From positions 6,845,235-6,909,234 of the forward strand of contig OZ257137.1 in assembly GCA_965279115.1 (NCBI GenBank): a stretch of 64,000 nucleotides of DNA, in the 5' to 3' direction. Below the pieces are notes generated by a model. The model ran no database searches, had not been told where the DNA came from, and saw nothing but the letters and a program-made list of their open reading frames with translations. This stretch comes from JAEUOS01 sp965279115. Lineage in GTDB: Bacteria; Pseudomonadota; Gammaproteobacteria; Burkholderiales; JAEUOS01. A program made the translations under genes and the position numbers. This document shows, in pieces, positions 53,075-61,458 of this stretch; position 1 is the stretch's first letter, and each line of letters opens with the position of its first letter.

Positions 53075-54088
53075 ATGTCTTTCCGCTTTTTCCGCCACAT
53101 CCTTGCAACCGGTGCGTTGGCCCTGGCGTGCACCGCCAGCCTGGCGCAAACGCCCATCAAGTTCAGCCTCAACTTCAAGCCGGACGGTTCCAACGCCGCC
53201 TGGTTCCTGGCGCTGGAGCGCGGTTACTACAAGGAAGCCGGTCTCGATGTCACCCTCGACACCTCCGGCGGCACCGTCGACGTGCTCACCCGCCTGGCCA
53301 CCAATGCCTACGACCTCGGCTTTGCCGACATCGGCGCGGTGATCGAGTTCGCCGCCCGCAATCCCGGCCAGGCGCCGATCTCCACTTTGGTGATGTACGA
53401 CCGCTCGCCGCTGGCGGTGGTGTCGCTCAAGAAATCCGGCATCAGCAAGCCCGCCGACATGCTCGGCCGCGTGATCGGCGGGCCGATCTCCGACGGCGCC
53501 TACCGCATGTTTCCGGCCTTCGCCAAGGCGACCCGGATCGACGGCAGCAAGGTGAACTTCAAGAACATCGACATCCGCGTGCGCGAAACCCTGCTCGCCA
53601 AGGGCGAGGTCGACGCGGTGATGGGCTTCGACTCCTCGGTGTGGTTCAATCTCAAGGCGCTGGGCGTGAAGATCGAGGACGTCAACTTCATGCGCTATGC
53701 CGAAAACGGCCTCGACCTGTACGGCAATTCGCTTCTGGCCTCGCGCAAGATCATGAAGGAGAACCCCAAGGCGGTGGCCGCGTTCACCCGCATCACCGCG
53801 CGCGCCTGGAAGGAAGCGATGGCCGACCCCAAGGCGGCGGTGGCAGCCCTGATGAAGCGCGACCCGCTGATCGACGCCAACATCGAGATCGAGAAAATCC
53901 AGTGGCTGGCGGCCAACCAGATCGCCACCCCGGCGGTCAAGTCCGGCGGCATCGGCACGCTCGACCGCGCGCGACTGGAGCGGCAGATCGACACCATCGT
54001 CGAGGCCTTCAGCCTGCCGGCGCGTCCGGCGATCGACGCCATCTACGACGGCCAGTACCTGCCGTCGGCGGCGGAACGCAAGCTCTGA
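53075..54088 (+). CDS. ABC-type nitrate/sulfonate-like substrate-binding protein (orphan)
   Basis: A 337-residue periplasmic binding protein with signal peptide (about 1-24, ending TASLAQT). IKFSLNFKPDGSNAAWFLAL, ERGYYKEAGLDVTLDTSGG and YDLGFADIGAVIEFAARNPG match the NMT1/TauA-like family. AGGGG precedes the ATG. No permease or ATPase genes are adjacent, so it either uses another importer or serves the neighbouring DUF1445 enzyme's substrate. Confidence 0.88.
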   Translation: MSFRFFRHILATGALALACTASLAQTPIKFSLNFKPDGSNAAWFLALERGYYKEAGLDVTLDTSGGTVDVLTRLATNAYDLGFADIGAVIEFAARNPGQAPISTLVMYDRSPLAVVSLKKSGISKPADMLGRVIGGPISDGAYRMFPAFAKATRIDGSKVNFKNIDIRVRETLLAKGEVDAVMGFDSSVWFNLKALGVKIEDVNFMRYAENGLDLYGNSLLASRKIMKENPKAVAAFTRITARAWKEAMADPKAAVAALMKRDPLIDANIEIEKIQWLAANQIATPAVKSGGIGTLDRARLERQIDTIVEAFSLPARPAIDAIYDGQYLPSAAERKL

Positions 54089-54108
54089 CCGGCCGGCCGA
54101 ACGACAGC

Positions 54109-54882
54109 GTGTCCGGCGCTGCCGACGAGCATCCCGCGCGCACGCTGCGCGCGCGCATTCGCGCCGGATGGGATGGCCTCACCACCGGGCATGCAGCCGG
54201 CTTCCTGCAGGGCAACCTGGTGGTGCTGCCCGCGGCGCACGCGCACGCGTTCGAGGACTTCTGCCGCGCCAATCGAGAAGCCTGCCCGCTGCTCGGGCGT
54301 GGCGAGCCGGGCCAGGCGCTGCTCGGTCACCTCGGCGCCGATCTGGACATTCGCACCGATGTCGGCCGCTACCAGGTATTCGAGCATGGCCGCCTGAGCG
54401 AAACCCGCCCGCACATCACCGACCTGTGGCGCGACGATTGGGTGGCCTTTGTACTGGGTTGCTGGTTTTCCAACGAGGCCGCCCTGGCGCGCGCCGGTGT
54501 GCGCCTGCGTCATGTCGAGCAAGGCATACAGGGCGGCTTGTTTCGTACCAACCGCGCGACCGTGCGGTGCGGCCCGTTCGGCGGTCCGCTGGTGGTTTCG
54601 ATGCGGCCGTTCGCGGCGGCGGACGTGGAGCGTGTGACCGCCATCACCGCCGGGGCAACCCTGGCGCATGGCGCGCCGGTCCATATCGGCGACCCCGCGG
54701 CACTGGGCATCGCCGACCTGGCCATGCCCGACTACGGTGAGGCGCTGCCGCCTGAAGGCGGCGAGGTGCCGATGTACTGGGCCTGCGGGCTCACCGGCAG
54801 CGCTGCCCTGGAGGCGGCGCGCCTGCCGCTGGCCATCACCCACGCGCCGGGGTGCATGGTGGTGACCGACCTGCCCGGCTAA
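54109..54882 (+). CDS. DUF1445 (UPF0317) putative hydro-lyase / D-glutamate cyclase family protein
   Basis: A 257-residue protein matching the UPF0317/YcsI family: GFLQGNLVVLPAAHAHAFE, LWRDDWVAFVLGCWFSNEAA, EGGEVPMYWACGLTG and ITHAPGCMVVTDLPG are hallmarks. The related mitochondrial protein is a D-glutamate cyclase; bacterial members are annotated as putative hydro-lyases. The start is GTG at 54109, 20 nt after the binding-protein stop, giving the usual length. It probably forms an operon with the binding protein. Its stop TAA overlaps the convergent kinase stop within CTAA (54879-54882). Confidence 0.87.
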   Translation: MSGAADEHPARTLRARIRAGWDGLTTGHAAGFLQGNLVVLPAAHAHAFEDFCRANREACPLLGRGEPGQALLGHLGADLDIRTDVGRYQVFEHGRLSETRPHITDLWRDDWVAFVLGCWFSNEAALARAGVRLRHVEQGIQGGLFRTNRATVRCGPFGGPLVVSMRPFAAADVERVTAITAGATLAHGAPVHIGDPAALGIADLAMPDYGEALPPEGGEVPMYWACGLTGSAALEAARLPLAITHAPGCMVVTDLPG

Positions 54883-57542
54883 CCGACGCTCTTCTGCCGG
54901 ATGGCGAGGATGGCCTGGTTGCGCAGGGTCTTGAGCAGGTTCAGCTCGCCATCGGCGAAGCGCAGGCGCCCGGCCTCGACATGGTCAGCATAGATCAGCG
55001 CCACCGGCTTCTTGTTGACGATCACCGGAAACAGCACGAAGCCGCGCGCGTTCACGGCATTGCGGTACCAGGCCGGGATGTAGGCGCGCACGCGCTCTGA
55101 GTCGCGGTCCTCGATGCAGATGTCGGCGCTCTTGCTGATGGCGCCGTAGAACACGTCCTTGGAAACCTCGAGCGGCACCTGGAACCCGCGCTTGATGATC
55201 TGGTCGGCGTCGGCGCCGAACCCCAGGCGGCCGCGCAGACTGTTGGTTTGCGGATGGCGGGTGCACAGCATCACGCGGGTGAAGCCGATGGCGCGGTACA
55301 TCGTCTCGAGGATGATGCGCAGGAGGTCGTTCAACTGGTATTCACCGGCCAGGGTGTTGGTGATGTCCTGGATGCCGGCGGTGAGCATGTTGGCGCGTTC
55401 CAGCGGGTTCATGCCCGGCGCATCCACGCCCATTTCCGGCGTGATGGTGTCGAGCCGGTTGTCGGCCAGCGCCGCATCCGAGCCCACGGTCCAGCCGCCC
55501 CGGGTGCCGCCGTTGGTGGCAGCGAAGGCGGCCGCCTGCGTTCCATTCGCATCGCCCGTGGCGCCGGTGGCGATGGCGGGGTTGCTGCCCGTGCCGGCCG
55601 GGTTTGCCGCCGCATGGGTCGCTGCGGCCTTGCCCGGGCCTTGAACGACTGCGCGGGTCGCGGCCGCGCCCTTGGCGCCGGCGGTCATGGATTCATCGCC
55701 GACGATGGTTTCAGCTGAAGCGGTGGCGGCGGCAGCCTCGGCCGCCGCGGCGGGGTCGACCGCCGGCGCGAGGTTGCGCAGCCCCTTCATGAAACCGCTC
55801 GAGCCGAGCGGCAAGCCGAGTGCCCGCACCTCGGTGGAAAAGGTTTCGGCCGCAGTGCGCAGGAGCGTGTCGAACTTGTCGGCATCCAGGCCCAGCGGCT
55901 TGCCGAAGTCGCTGTCGATGGACTTCATCAGCCCTTCGCGCACGCTGGCGTTGGGCGCAATCGCGGCGTCGGCGAGGCGGTTGGAAAGCTCGGAGAGAGC
56001 GCGCAGTTTCGATTCGTCGGTATTGCCGACACCCGCCACTGAAGCGGTTTTCATCGACGAAACGATGCGCTCGGGCAGGTTCCACTGCTTGGCCACCCCC
56101 AGACCCAGGTCGGTGTAGCTCATGCCGATGACCTCGACCGCAGCCACGTCCTCGGTGATGCCGCGCGCCTTGGCCACCCGGGCCACCTCGCATGACTCGT
56201 CGTGCAGGTAGAACACCGCCAGCAGCTTGCCGAGCCGGTGGAACATCGCGCAGATGAAGGCCTCCTCGGCGTTCTTGATGCCGAGCCTGGCCACCAGTTC
56301 GCGCGACATCACGCCGCTGAAGTAGCTGGAGGTCACCTGGTCCTTGAGGTCGGACGCCTGCACCTTGTTTTGCAGGTGGTCGAACAGCATCAGCGAAAGC
56401 GCGGCGTTGCGCACCTTCTGGAAACCCAGGATGGAAACCGCGCGCGAGATCGTGCTGACCGAGCCGCCGAACTGCTGGAAGTAGGCGGTGTTGACCATGC
56501 GCAAAAGCTTGTTGGTCAGCGACACGTCCTTGATGATGCTGTCGGCCAGCGCGCTGGTGGGCTCGTTCTCGCGCGACACCAGGTTGTTGACGGTGGTGAT
56601 GGTCGAGGAGAGCACCGGGAAGTCGCTCTTGTAGCGCATGCGCCTGAGCAGGAACTCCAGCACGCCGCCGTCGCCGGCCGCCTCGCTCGCCGCGGCCGGT
56701 TGCGGGTTGGCATAGGCTTTGAGCGCCTCCAGCATGGCCGAGGCGCTGGCGTAGCGCGCCTGCGGGTCCTTTTCCAGCGCGCGCATGATGATGGCTTCGA
56801 GCTTTTCGTCCACCGCCGGGTTGCGGGTGGACGGGCGCGGGTACTCCTGCTTGACCATGGCGAACATGGTCTGGTAGGCGTTGTCGCCCTTGATGGCGGC
56901 GCTGCCGGTGAGCATCTCGTAGAGCACCATGCCGGCGGCGAACACGTCGCAGCGCGGGGTGAAGGCCGCGCCGCCCAGGTATTCCGGCGCCATGTAGCTG
57001 GGGGTGCCGGAAACGTTTTGCTTGCCCGGCTCGGCCACCTCGGTTTCGCCGTGGTAGCTGGCAATGCCGAAATCCATGATGCGCGGCGTGTCGTCGCGGG
57101 TCATCATCACGTTGGCGGGCTTCAGGTCGCGGTGCACCACGCCGGCTTCGTGGGCGTAGTCGATGGCGGCGAGCATGCCGCAGGCCACCTTGACGGCGTC
57201 GGCCGGGGCGAGCGTGCCGCGGGTGCGGATCAGGTCGCCCAGGGTCTTGCCCTCGACGAACTCGAATACCAGGTAGGGGCTGCCCTCTTCCTCGCCGGCG
57301 TCGAACAGGGCGACGATGTTGGGGTGCGAGAGCTGGCCGACGATGTGCGCCTCACCCAGCATCACCTCGGTGGCATGCGCGCGCTCGGCGGGGTCGACTC
57401 GCTCGACGCGCAGGGTCTTGAGCGCCACACGCCGTTTCAGGCGCGTGTCCTGGGCAAGGTACACCGTGCCCTGGGCGCCACGCCCCAGCGTGCTGACGAT
57501 CTCGAACCGGCCTATGCGCTTGGCGTCCATTACAGCCGCCAT
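54879..57542 (-). CDS. Serine/threonine protein kinase fused to HDOD and GAF domains
   Basis: An 887-residue signalling protein. Kinase domain about 12-275: glycine loop LGRGAQGTVYLA, lysine in VALKTLRV, HRDLKPANVM (137-146), DFG (157-159) and the APE-like MAPEYLGG. HDOD domain about 300-510: YKSDFPVLSSTITTVNNLVS, LLRMVNTAYF, ISRAVSILGFQKVRN and AMFHRLGKLLAVF. A low-complexity Ala/Gly/Thr-rich linker (about 620-715) leads to a GAF-like domain (about 735-885) with MYRAIGFTRVMLCTRH and RGFVLFPVIVNKKPVALIYA. No membrane segment, so cytoplasmic. I chose ATG 57542 preceded by GGGGG; an ATG at 57530 is also possible. Confidence 0.9.
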   Translation of the reverse strand: MAAVMDAKRIGRFEIVSTLGRGAQGTVYLAQDTRLKRRVALKTLRVERVDPAERAHATEVMLGEAHIVGQLSHPNIVALFDAGEEEGSPYLVFEFVEGKTLGDLIRTRGTLAPADAVKVACGMLAAIDYAHEAGVVHRDLKPANVMMTRDDTPRIMDFGIASYHGETEVAEPGKQNVSGTPSYMAPEYLGGAAFTPRCDVFAAGMVLYEMLTGSAAIKGDNAYQTMFAMVKQEYPRPSTRNPAVDEKLEAIIMRALEKDPQARYASASAMLEALKAYANPQPAAASEAAGDGGVLEFLLRRMRYKSDFPVLSSTITTVNNLVSRENEPTSALADSIIKDVSLTNKLLRMVNTAYFQQFGGSVSTISRAVSILGFQKVRNAALSLMLFDHLQNKVQASDLKDQVTSSYFSGVMSRELVARLGIKNAEEAFICAMFHRLGKLLAVFYLHDESCEVARVAKARGITEDVAAVEVIGMSYTDLGLGVAKQWNLPERIVSSMKTASVAGVGNTDESKLRALSELSNRLADAAIAPNASVREGLMKSIDSDFGKPLGLDADKFDTLLRTAAETFSTEVRALGLPLGSSGFMKGLRNLAPAVDPAAAAEAAAATASAETIVGDESMTAGAKGAAATRAVVQGPGKAAATHAAANPAGTGSNPAIATGATGDANGTQAAAFAATNGGTRGGWTVGSDAALADNRLDTITPEMGVDAPGMNPLERANMLTAGIQDITNTLAGEYQLNDLLRIILETMYRAIGFTRVMLCTRHPQTNSLRGRLGFGADADQIIKRGFQVPLEVSKDVFYGAISKSADICIEDRDSERVRAYIPAWYRNAVNARGFVLFPVIVNKKPVALIYADHVEAGRLRFADGELNLLKTLRNQAILAIRQKSVG

Positions 57543-57775
57543 GGATGAACCCCCATGCCTTTCCCCCAATGCTTCGCACAAGTCTATGGGCCGCACAGCG
57601 CCTGACGATGTCCGATTAGCACCGCGCTCGCCCCCCTATTCACGGCTTTGGCGCTGAACTGATCAAACTGCCCGCCGCAATGCACCAAAGGCGGCTAAAA
57701 ATGCACCCGCTTGGGGTAAAATCCGAAGGTTCCCTTGCCCTCGCCCGCCGCATCCGCCAAGCGGCGCAAACCACC

Positions 57776-58993
57776 ATGAACGCTCCCGTGCCCGCCTCCG
57801 TATTCGCCAACATCGAACTCGCCCCCAAGGACCCTATCCTGGGCGTCACCGAAACCTATGTGGCCGACAAGAACCCCAACAAGGTGAACCTGGGCGTGGG
57901 CGTGTATTACGACGACAACGGCAAGGTGCCGCTGCTGGCCTGCGTGCGCGCCGCCGAGGAAAAGCTGCTGCAGATGGGCACGCCCAAGGCCTACCTGCCG
58001 ATCGACGGCTTTGCCGCCTACGACACCGCCGTACAGGGCCTGCTGCTGGGCACCGACAGCCCGATCATTGCCGAAAAGCGCGCCGTGACCGTGCAGGCGC
58101 TGGGTGGTACCGGTGGCCTGAAGCTGGGCGCCGATTTCCTGCGCAAGTTCGGCACCTCGGGCGAGGTATGGATCAGCGACCCGAGCTGGGAGAACCACCG
58201 CGCGTTGTTCGAATACGCCGGCTTCACCGTCAAGAACTACCCGTACTACGACGCCGCCACCCACGGGGTGGATTTCGCGGCCATGCAAAAGTGCCTGGAC
58301 GGCCTGCCCGCCGGCACGGTGGTGGTACTGCACGCCTGCTGCCACAACCCCACCGGCGTGGACCTCTCGGCCGAGCAGTGGACCCGCGTGCTGGAAATCG
58401 TGAAGACGCGCGGTCTGGTGCCTTTTCTGGACATTGCCTACCAGGGCTTTGGCGACGGCATCGAGTCCGACGGTGCGGTGGTGCGCCAGTTTGCGGCGGC
58501 CAACATCCCGTTGTTCATTTCGAGCTCGTTTTCGAAGTCGTTTTCGATGTACGGCGAACGGATTGGCGGCCTGACCATCGTGGCCACCAGCGCCGAGGAA
58601 GCCGCGCGCGTGCTCTCGCAATTGAAGCGCGTGATCCGCACCAACTACTCCAACCCGCCCATGCACGGCGGGCAAAGCGTGGCCATCGTGCTCAACACGC
58701 CGGAACTGCGCAAGCAGTGGGAAGAAGAACTCGCCACCATGCGGGTGCGCATCAAGGACATGCGCCGTGCCCTGGTTGAAAAGCTCAAGGCCCGCGTGCC
58801 TTCACGCAACTTCGACTTCGTGATCCAGCAACGCGGCATGTTCTCCTACTCCGGCCTGACCAAGGAGCAGGTGCTGAAGCTGCGCGCGGACTACTCGATC
58901 TACGCCATCGAGTCCGGCCGCATCTGCGTGGCGGCGTTGAACACCAAGAACATCGACTACGTGGCCGACTCCATCGCCAAGGTGATCGCCTGA
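57776..58993 (+). CDS. Aromatic-amino-acid/aspartate aminotransferase
   Basis: A 405-residue class I PLP aminotransferase of the AspC/TyrB group. The N terminus NIELAPKDPILGVTETYVAD and KVNLGVGVYYDDNGKVPLL are typical; PLP binding is seen in LHACCHNPTGVDLS and the Schiff-base lysine in SSSFSKSFSMYGERIG; the substrate-carboxylate arginine is in ESGRICVAALN. AspC and TyrB cannot be told apart safely from motifs. In many betaproteobacteria this gene neighbours uvrB; here a binding protein, DUF1445 and kinase gene lie between. Confidence 0.92.
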   Translation: MNAPVPASVFANIELAPKDPILGVTETYVADKNPNKVNLGVGVYYDDNGKVPLLACVRAAEEKLLQMGTPKAYLPIDGFAAYDTAVQGLLLGTDSPIIAEKRAVTVQALGGTGGLKLGADFLRKFGTSGEVWISDPSWENHRALFEYAGFTVKNYPYYDAATHGVDFAAMQKCLDGLPAGTVVVLHACCHNPTGVDLSAEQWTRVLEIVKTRGLVPFLDIAYQGFGDGIESDGAVVRQFAAANIPLFISSSFSKSFSMYGERIGGLTIVATSAEEAARVLSQLKRVIRTNYSNPPMHGGQSVAIVLNTPELRKQWEEELATMRVRIKDMRRALVEKLKARVPSRNFDFVIQQRGMFSYSGLTKEQVLKLRADYSIYAIESGRICVAALNTKNIDYVADSIAKVIA

Positions 58994-59077
58994 GGCTGGC
59001 CCGGCGCACTCACTTCCCGAACATGAATACGGCACCGAAGATGCCGCTATTCTCGATATGGTTCCCCGGCGCGCGGA

Positions 59078-59107
59078 TTGACGGCAAAGGGCGGAACTGG
59101 CTATAAT
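59078..59107 (+). promoter_or_regulatory. Sigma-70 promoter of the tRNA-Asn gene
   Basis: TTGACG (59078-59083) and TATAAT (59102-59107) with an 18-nt spacer, placing transcription start a few bases before the tRNA at 59118. Confidence 0.8.
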
Positions 59108-59117
59108 TGCAGTCTAT

Positions 59118-59193
59118 TCCCTGATAGCTCAGTCGGTAGAGCGACGGACTGTTAATCCGCAGGTCCCTGGTTCGAGCCCAGGTCGGGGAGCCA
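59118..59193 (+). tRNA. tRNA-Asn (anticodon GTT)
   Basis: A 76-nt tRNA with encoded CCA. Acceptor TCCCTGA pairs with TCGGGGA (one T-G pair), D stem GCTC/GAGC, anticodon loop CTGTTAA (anticodon GTT), T stem CCTGG/CCAGG with loop TTCGAGC. Position 27-43 is A-C, a mismatch at the top of the anticodon stem; otherwise canonical. Confidence 0.97.
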
Positions 59194-59211
59194 AAACAAG
59201 CTGTTGATTTG

Positions 59212-59242
59212 AAAGGCCTTCTTCGGAAGGCCTTTTTCTTTT
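59212..59242 (+). terminator. UUCG-tetraloop terminator of the tRNA-Asn gene
   Basis: AAAGGCCTTC (59212-59221), TTCG, GAAGGCCTTT (59226-59235): a perfect 10-bp stem closed by the extra-stable C(UUCG)G loop, then TTCTTTT. Confidence 0.93.
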
Positions 59243-59634
59243 GGCGGAAGGCTGCGGGACGGCCAAGGGATCGGCATGGGAAAGTCCGCAGGTCGGCATG
59301 GGGGGCACGCCCAGTCGTGGGGCCGGTGCGGAACTGTACGGGGTCAGAAGGCAGCGGGGCGCAAGATCTAGATGGGCACACCAATTTTTGTTGCAATAGT
59401 TGGCCTAGCCGGCGCGCTCGTGGTACCCGCGTTGGTGGGTTGATACGCTAACGTTGCAGCCTGTAAGATCCGCCGTTTCCGTGGCGCAAAAGCGCGTTCA
59501 GAGCTGCGGTGTGCGATTGGGAGCATGATATATACTGTATTTTTATACATACGCCTTGATTGTTCGAAAACCCTCTGCGCGTATCAAGTATGTCTGCGAA
59601 GTACTATTCGGCACGATCGTAATAGGATTTAGCG
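59243..59634. promoter_or_regulatory. Leader of the accessory region with a LexA-box-like palindrome
   Basis: 392 nt without a gene. Base composition changes from GC-rich (to about 59350) to AT-richer. At 59533-59552 lies TACTGTATTTTTATACATAC, close to the LexA consensus TACTGTATATATATACAGTA: CTGT-N8-ACAT with a single change (ACAT for ACAG) in the right arm. It ends 82 nt before the DUF5131 gene. LexA control is inference. Confidence 0.5.
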
Positions 59635-60495
59635 ATGGGCCAAGATTCAAAAATTGAGTGGACGCACCACACGTTTAACCCGTGGTGGGGCTGCCATAAA
59701 GTCTCGCCCGCGTGCAAGTTCTGTTACGCCGAGACGTGGGCCCGTCGCGTTGGCATTGATGCTTGGGGACATCGAACAGAACGACGATTCTTTACCGACA
59801 ATCACTGGAATGAGCCGCTAAAGTGGAATCGTGCCGCACCGGACTTGGCGCCTGGCCATGCACACCGGCCTCGCGTCTTCTGCGCCTCAATGGCTGATGT
59901 TTTTGAGGATCGACGTGACCTCGATTTGTCTCGAACTCGCCTTTGGTCTCTGATAGAAAAGACTCCGCGACTCGATTGGCTCTTGCTTTCCAAGCGCCCT
60001 GAGCATATTGGTGACTTGGTCCCCTGGGTGAATGATTGGCCACCAAACGTCTGGCTGGGCACTACAGCCGAAAATCAACATTGGGCGGATCTCCGATTGC
60101 CGCAACTGATGCGATATCGTGTATCGGTCCGATTTGCTTCTTGTGAACCCCTGTTGGGTCCAATCAATCTTGCACCATACCTCGCGCCGCGAGCTACCGG
60201 TGCAGGCCTAAATTGGGTGATCGCTGGAGGCGAAAGCGGAGCAAAGTCGCGCGCGATGAACCCGAGCTGGGCGAAAGCAATTAGAGACCAGTGCGCGCAA
60301 GCCGCAGTCCCATTTCACTTCAAGCAATGGGGTCACTGGGGGCCAGAATCATCAGAGAAAAAGAAAGGCGAGACAAGGATTGTTCGCGACCAAGATGGAA
60401 CGCAAATCAAACTATTTAAGCTCGGCAAGCGCTCTACAGGCCGTGCTCTCGAGGGGCAATTCCACGATGGATTTCCCGCTCTGACACACGACTAG
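59635..60495 (+). CDS. DUF5131 (phage Gp37/Gp68) three-Cys-motif protein
   Basis: A 286-residue protein of the Gp37/Gp68 family, found in phages and bacteria, function unestablished. Three cysteines, Cys20, Cys27 and Cys30 (CHKVSPACKFCYAE), resemble a radical-SAM-type iron-sulfur binding motif. WTHHTFNPWWGC, VFCASMADVFED, RLDWLLLSKRPEHI, LGTTAENQHWADLRLPQL, CEPLLGPINL and WVIAGGESGAKSRAM are family blocks. AGGA lies 7 nt before the ATG. The stop overlaps the stop of the convergent tcmP gene in CTAG (60492-60495). DNA is lower in GC than the rest of the window, suggesting transfer. A LexA-like box precedes it. Confidence 0.9.
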   Translation: MGQDSKIEWTHHTFNPWWGCHKVSPACKFCYAETWARRVGIDAWGHRTERRFFTDNHWNEPLKWNRAAPDLAPGHAHRPRVFCASMADVFEDRRDLDLSRTRLWSLIEKTPRLDWLLLSKRPEHIGDLVPWVNDWPPNVWLGTTAENQHWADLRLPQLMRYRVSVRFASCEPLLGPINLAPYLAPRATGAGLNWVIAGGESGAKSRAMNPSWAKAIRDQCAQAAVPFHFKQWGHWGPESSEKKKGETRIVRDQDGTQIKLFKLGKRSTGRALEGQFHDGFPALTHD

Positions 60496-61349
60496 AACAG
60501 TTCCCTGTTCTCTCCGCGAGCGACATCTTCCCAGACACGTTTCGGAAGTTCATGTCGCGAAAACACAATCAAGCGATAGAGTGGTGTGTTGTCATCATCC
60601 TTCACCAATGGCATCGCGCGACTGAACGAGAATCCTATGCCTTGAATCAAGCTGCGCCAATATTCGAAGAACGCTAGTCGGAGTGCCGCCTTGTTTCCTG
60701 ACACCGCCGTAATTTTGTTGCGCCAACCAGGCGCTGTCTCGTCAAAACCCGCGCGAGCGCCCATTTCAAGTTCAACGTTTCTTTGCAGGTCGTTGGTGCT
60801 GAAATGTACAAGGAAGTCAACGTGCTTTAGGCGAGCAAGGCACTCAATTATTTCAAATGACAAGAAGCGCAAGTTGTAAGGATCGATATATACGAGCGCG
60901 AGTGTCTTACCTCCCGGCACTTCGCCGTACATACTCCTCACGGTGTCCTTCGCGGAACCAACATATGCCTTTACCGGGGCACCTGCGGCAGATAATCGTT
61001 TGAAGCTTGCATCAGATCGTGCAGAATCGATGTCGCCAACAAGAATTTTCGTGAAAGGGGCGCCAGTCAGTTGGCTTTGCCGCCAAGCGATCATCGAACC
61101 GCCGTCCCGAGTGAAGGACTCGCCTTCTACCTGTATCCGATTCGGCCCCGCGAAGGGATCGATGAAAATTCGGTTATCCCACTTCTTCCAGGCATGCCTA
61201 GTACCGATTAGCCAATCGCAAATCAAGCGATGCTTAACGTTCGGTACCCAACTCCCAACGCCCTTTTCGTCAGGACCGCGCTCGACAACAAGCTCTTCGC
61301 AAGGATCCGCGTGACGGACATCTACCGCTTGAGAGGGGTGGCTTGCCAT
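60492..61349 (-). CDS. tcmP: Three-Cys-motif partner protein TcmP
   Basis: A 285-residue protein matching TcmP, a family named because it is encoded beside three-Cys (DUF5131) proteins. Recognisable segments: PNVKHRLICDWLIGTRHAWK, IFIDPFAGPNRI, ILVGDIDSARSDASFKRL, LALVYIDPYNLRFLSFEII and VDFLVHFSTNDLQRNVE. The DPFAGP and IDPYNL motifs give it a Rossmann methyltransferase- or nuclease-like look, but no activity is known to me. I used ATG 61349 (GGA close upstream); a start 12 nt further out is possible. It is convergent with its partner and divergent from the HEXXH gene. Confidence 0.87.
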   Translation of the reverse strand: MASHPSQAVDVRHADPCEELVVERGPDEKGVGSWVPNVKHRLICDWLIGTRHAWKKWDNRIFIDPFAGPNRIQVEGESFTRDGGSMIAWRQSQLTGAPFTKILVGDIDSARSDASFKRLSAAGAPVKAYVGSAKDTVRSMYGEVPGGKTLALVYIDPYNLRFLSFEIIECLARLKHVDFLVHFSTNDLQRNVELEMGARAGFDETAPGWRNKITAVSGNKAALRLAFFEYWRSLIQGIGFSFSRAMPLVKDDDNTPLYRLIVFSRHELPKRVWEDVARGENRELF

Positions 61350-61458
61350 TTTCCAAAGCAAGCCTGCGAAGGCTCGAGCGTATTGGTCATCTGAGTATAC
61401 CGGTCTCGAGTAGCCCTAGTTTGGTGCCCATCAGTCAAACATTGCGAGTCGCCGTCAT

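Noticed and set aside
59010..59396. Minus-strand frame covering the tRNA-Asn gene
   Set aside because: It is the familiar antisense translation of a tRNA and its flanks; the tRNA has its own promoter and terminator.
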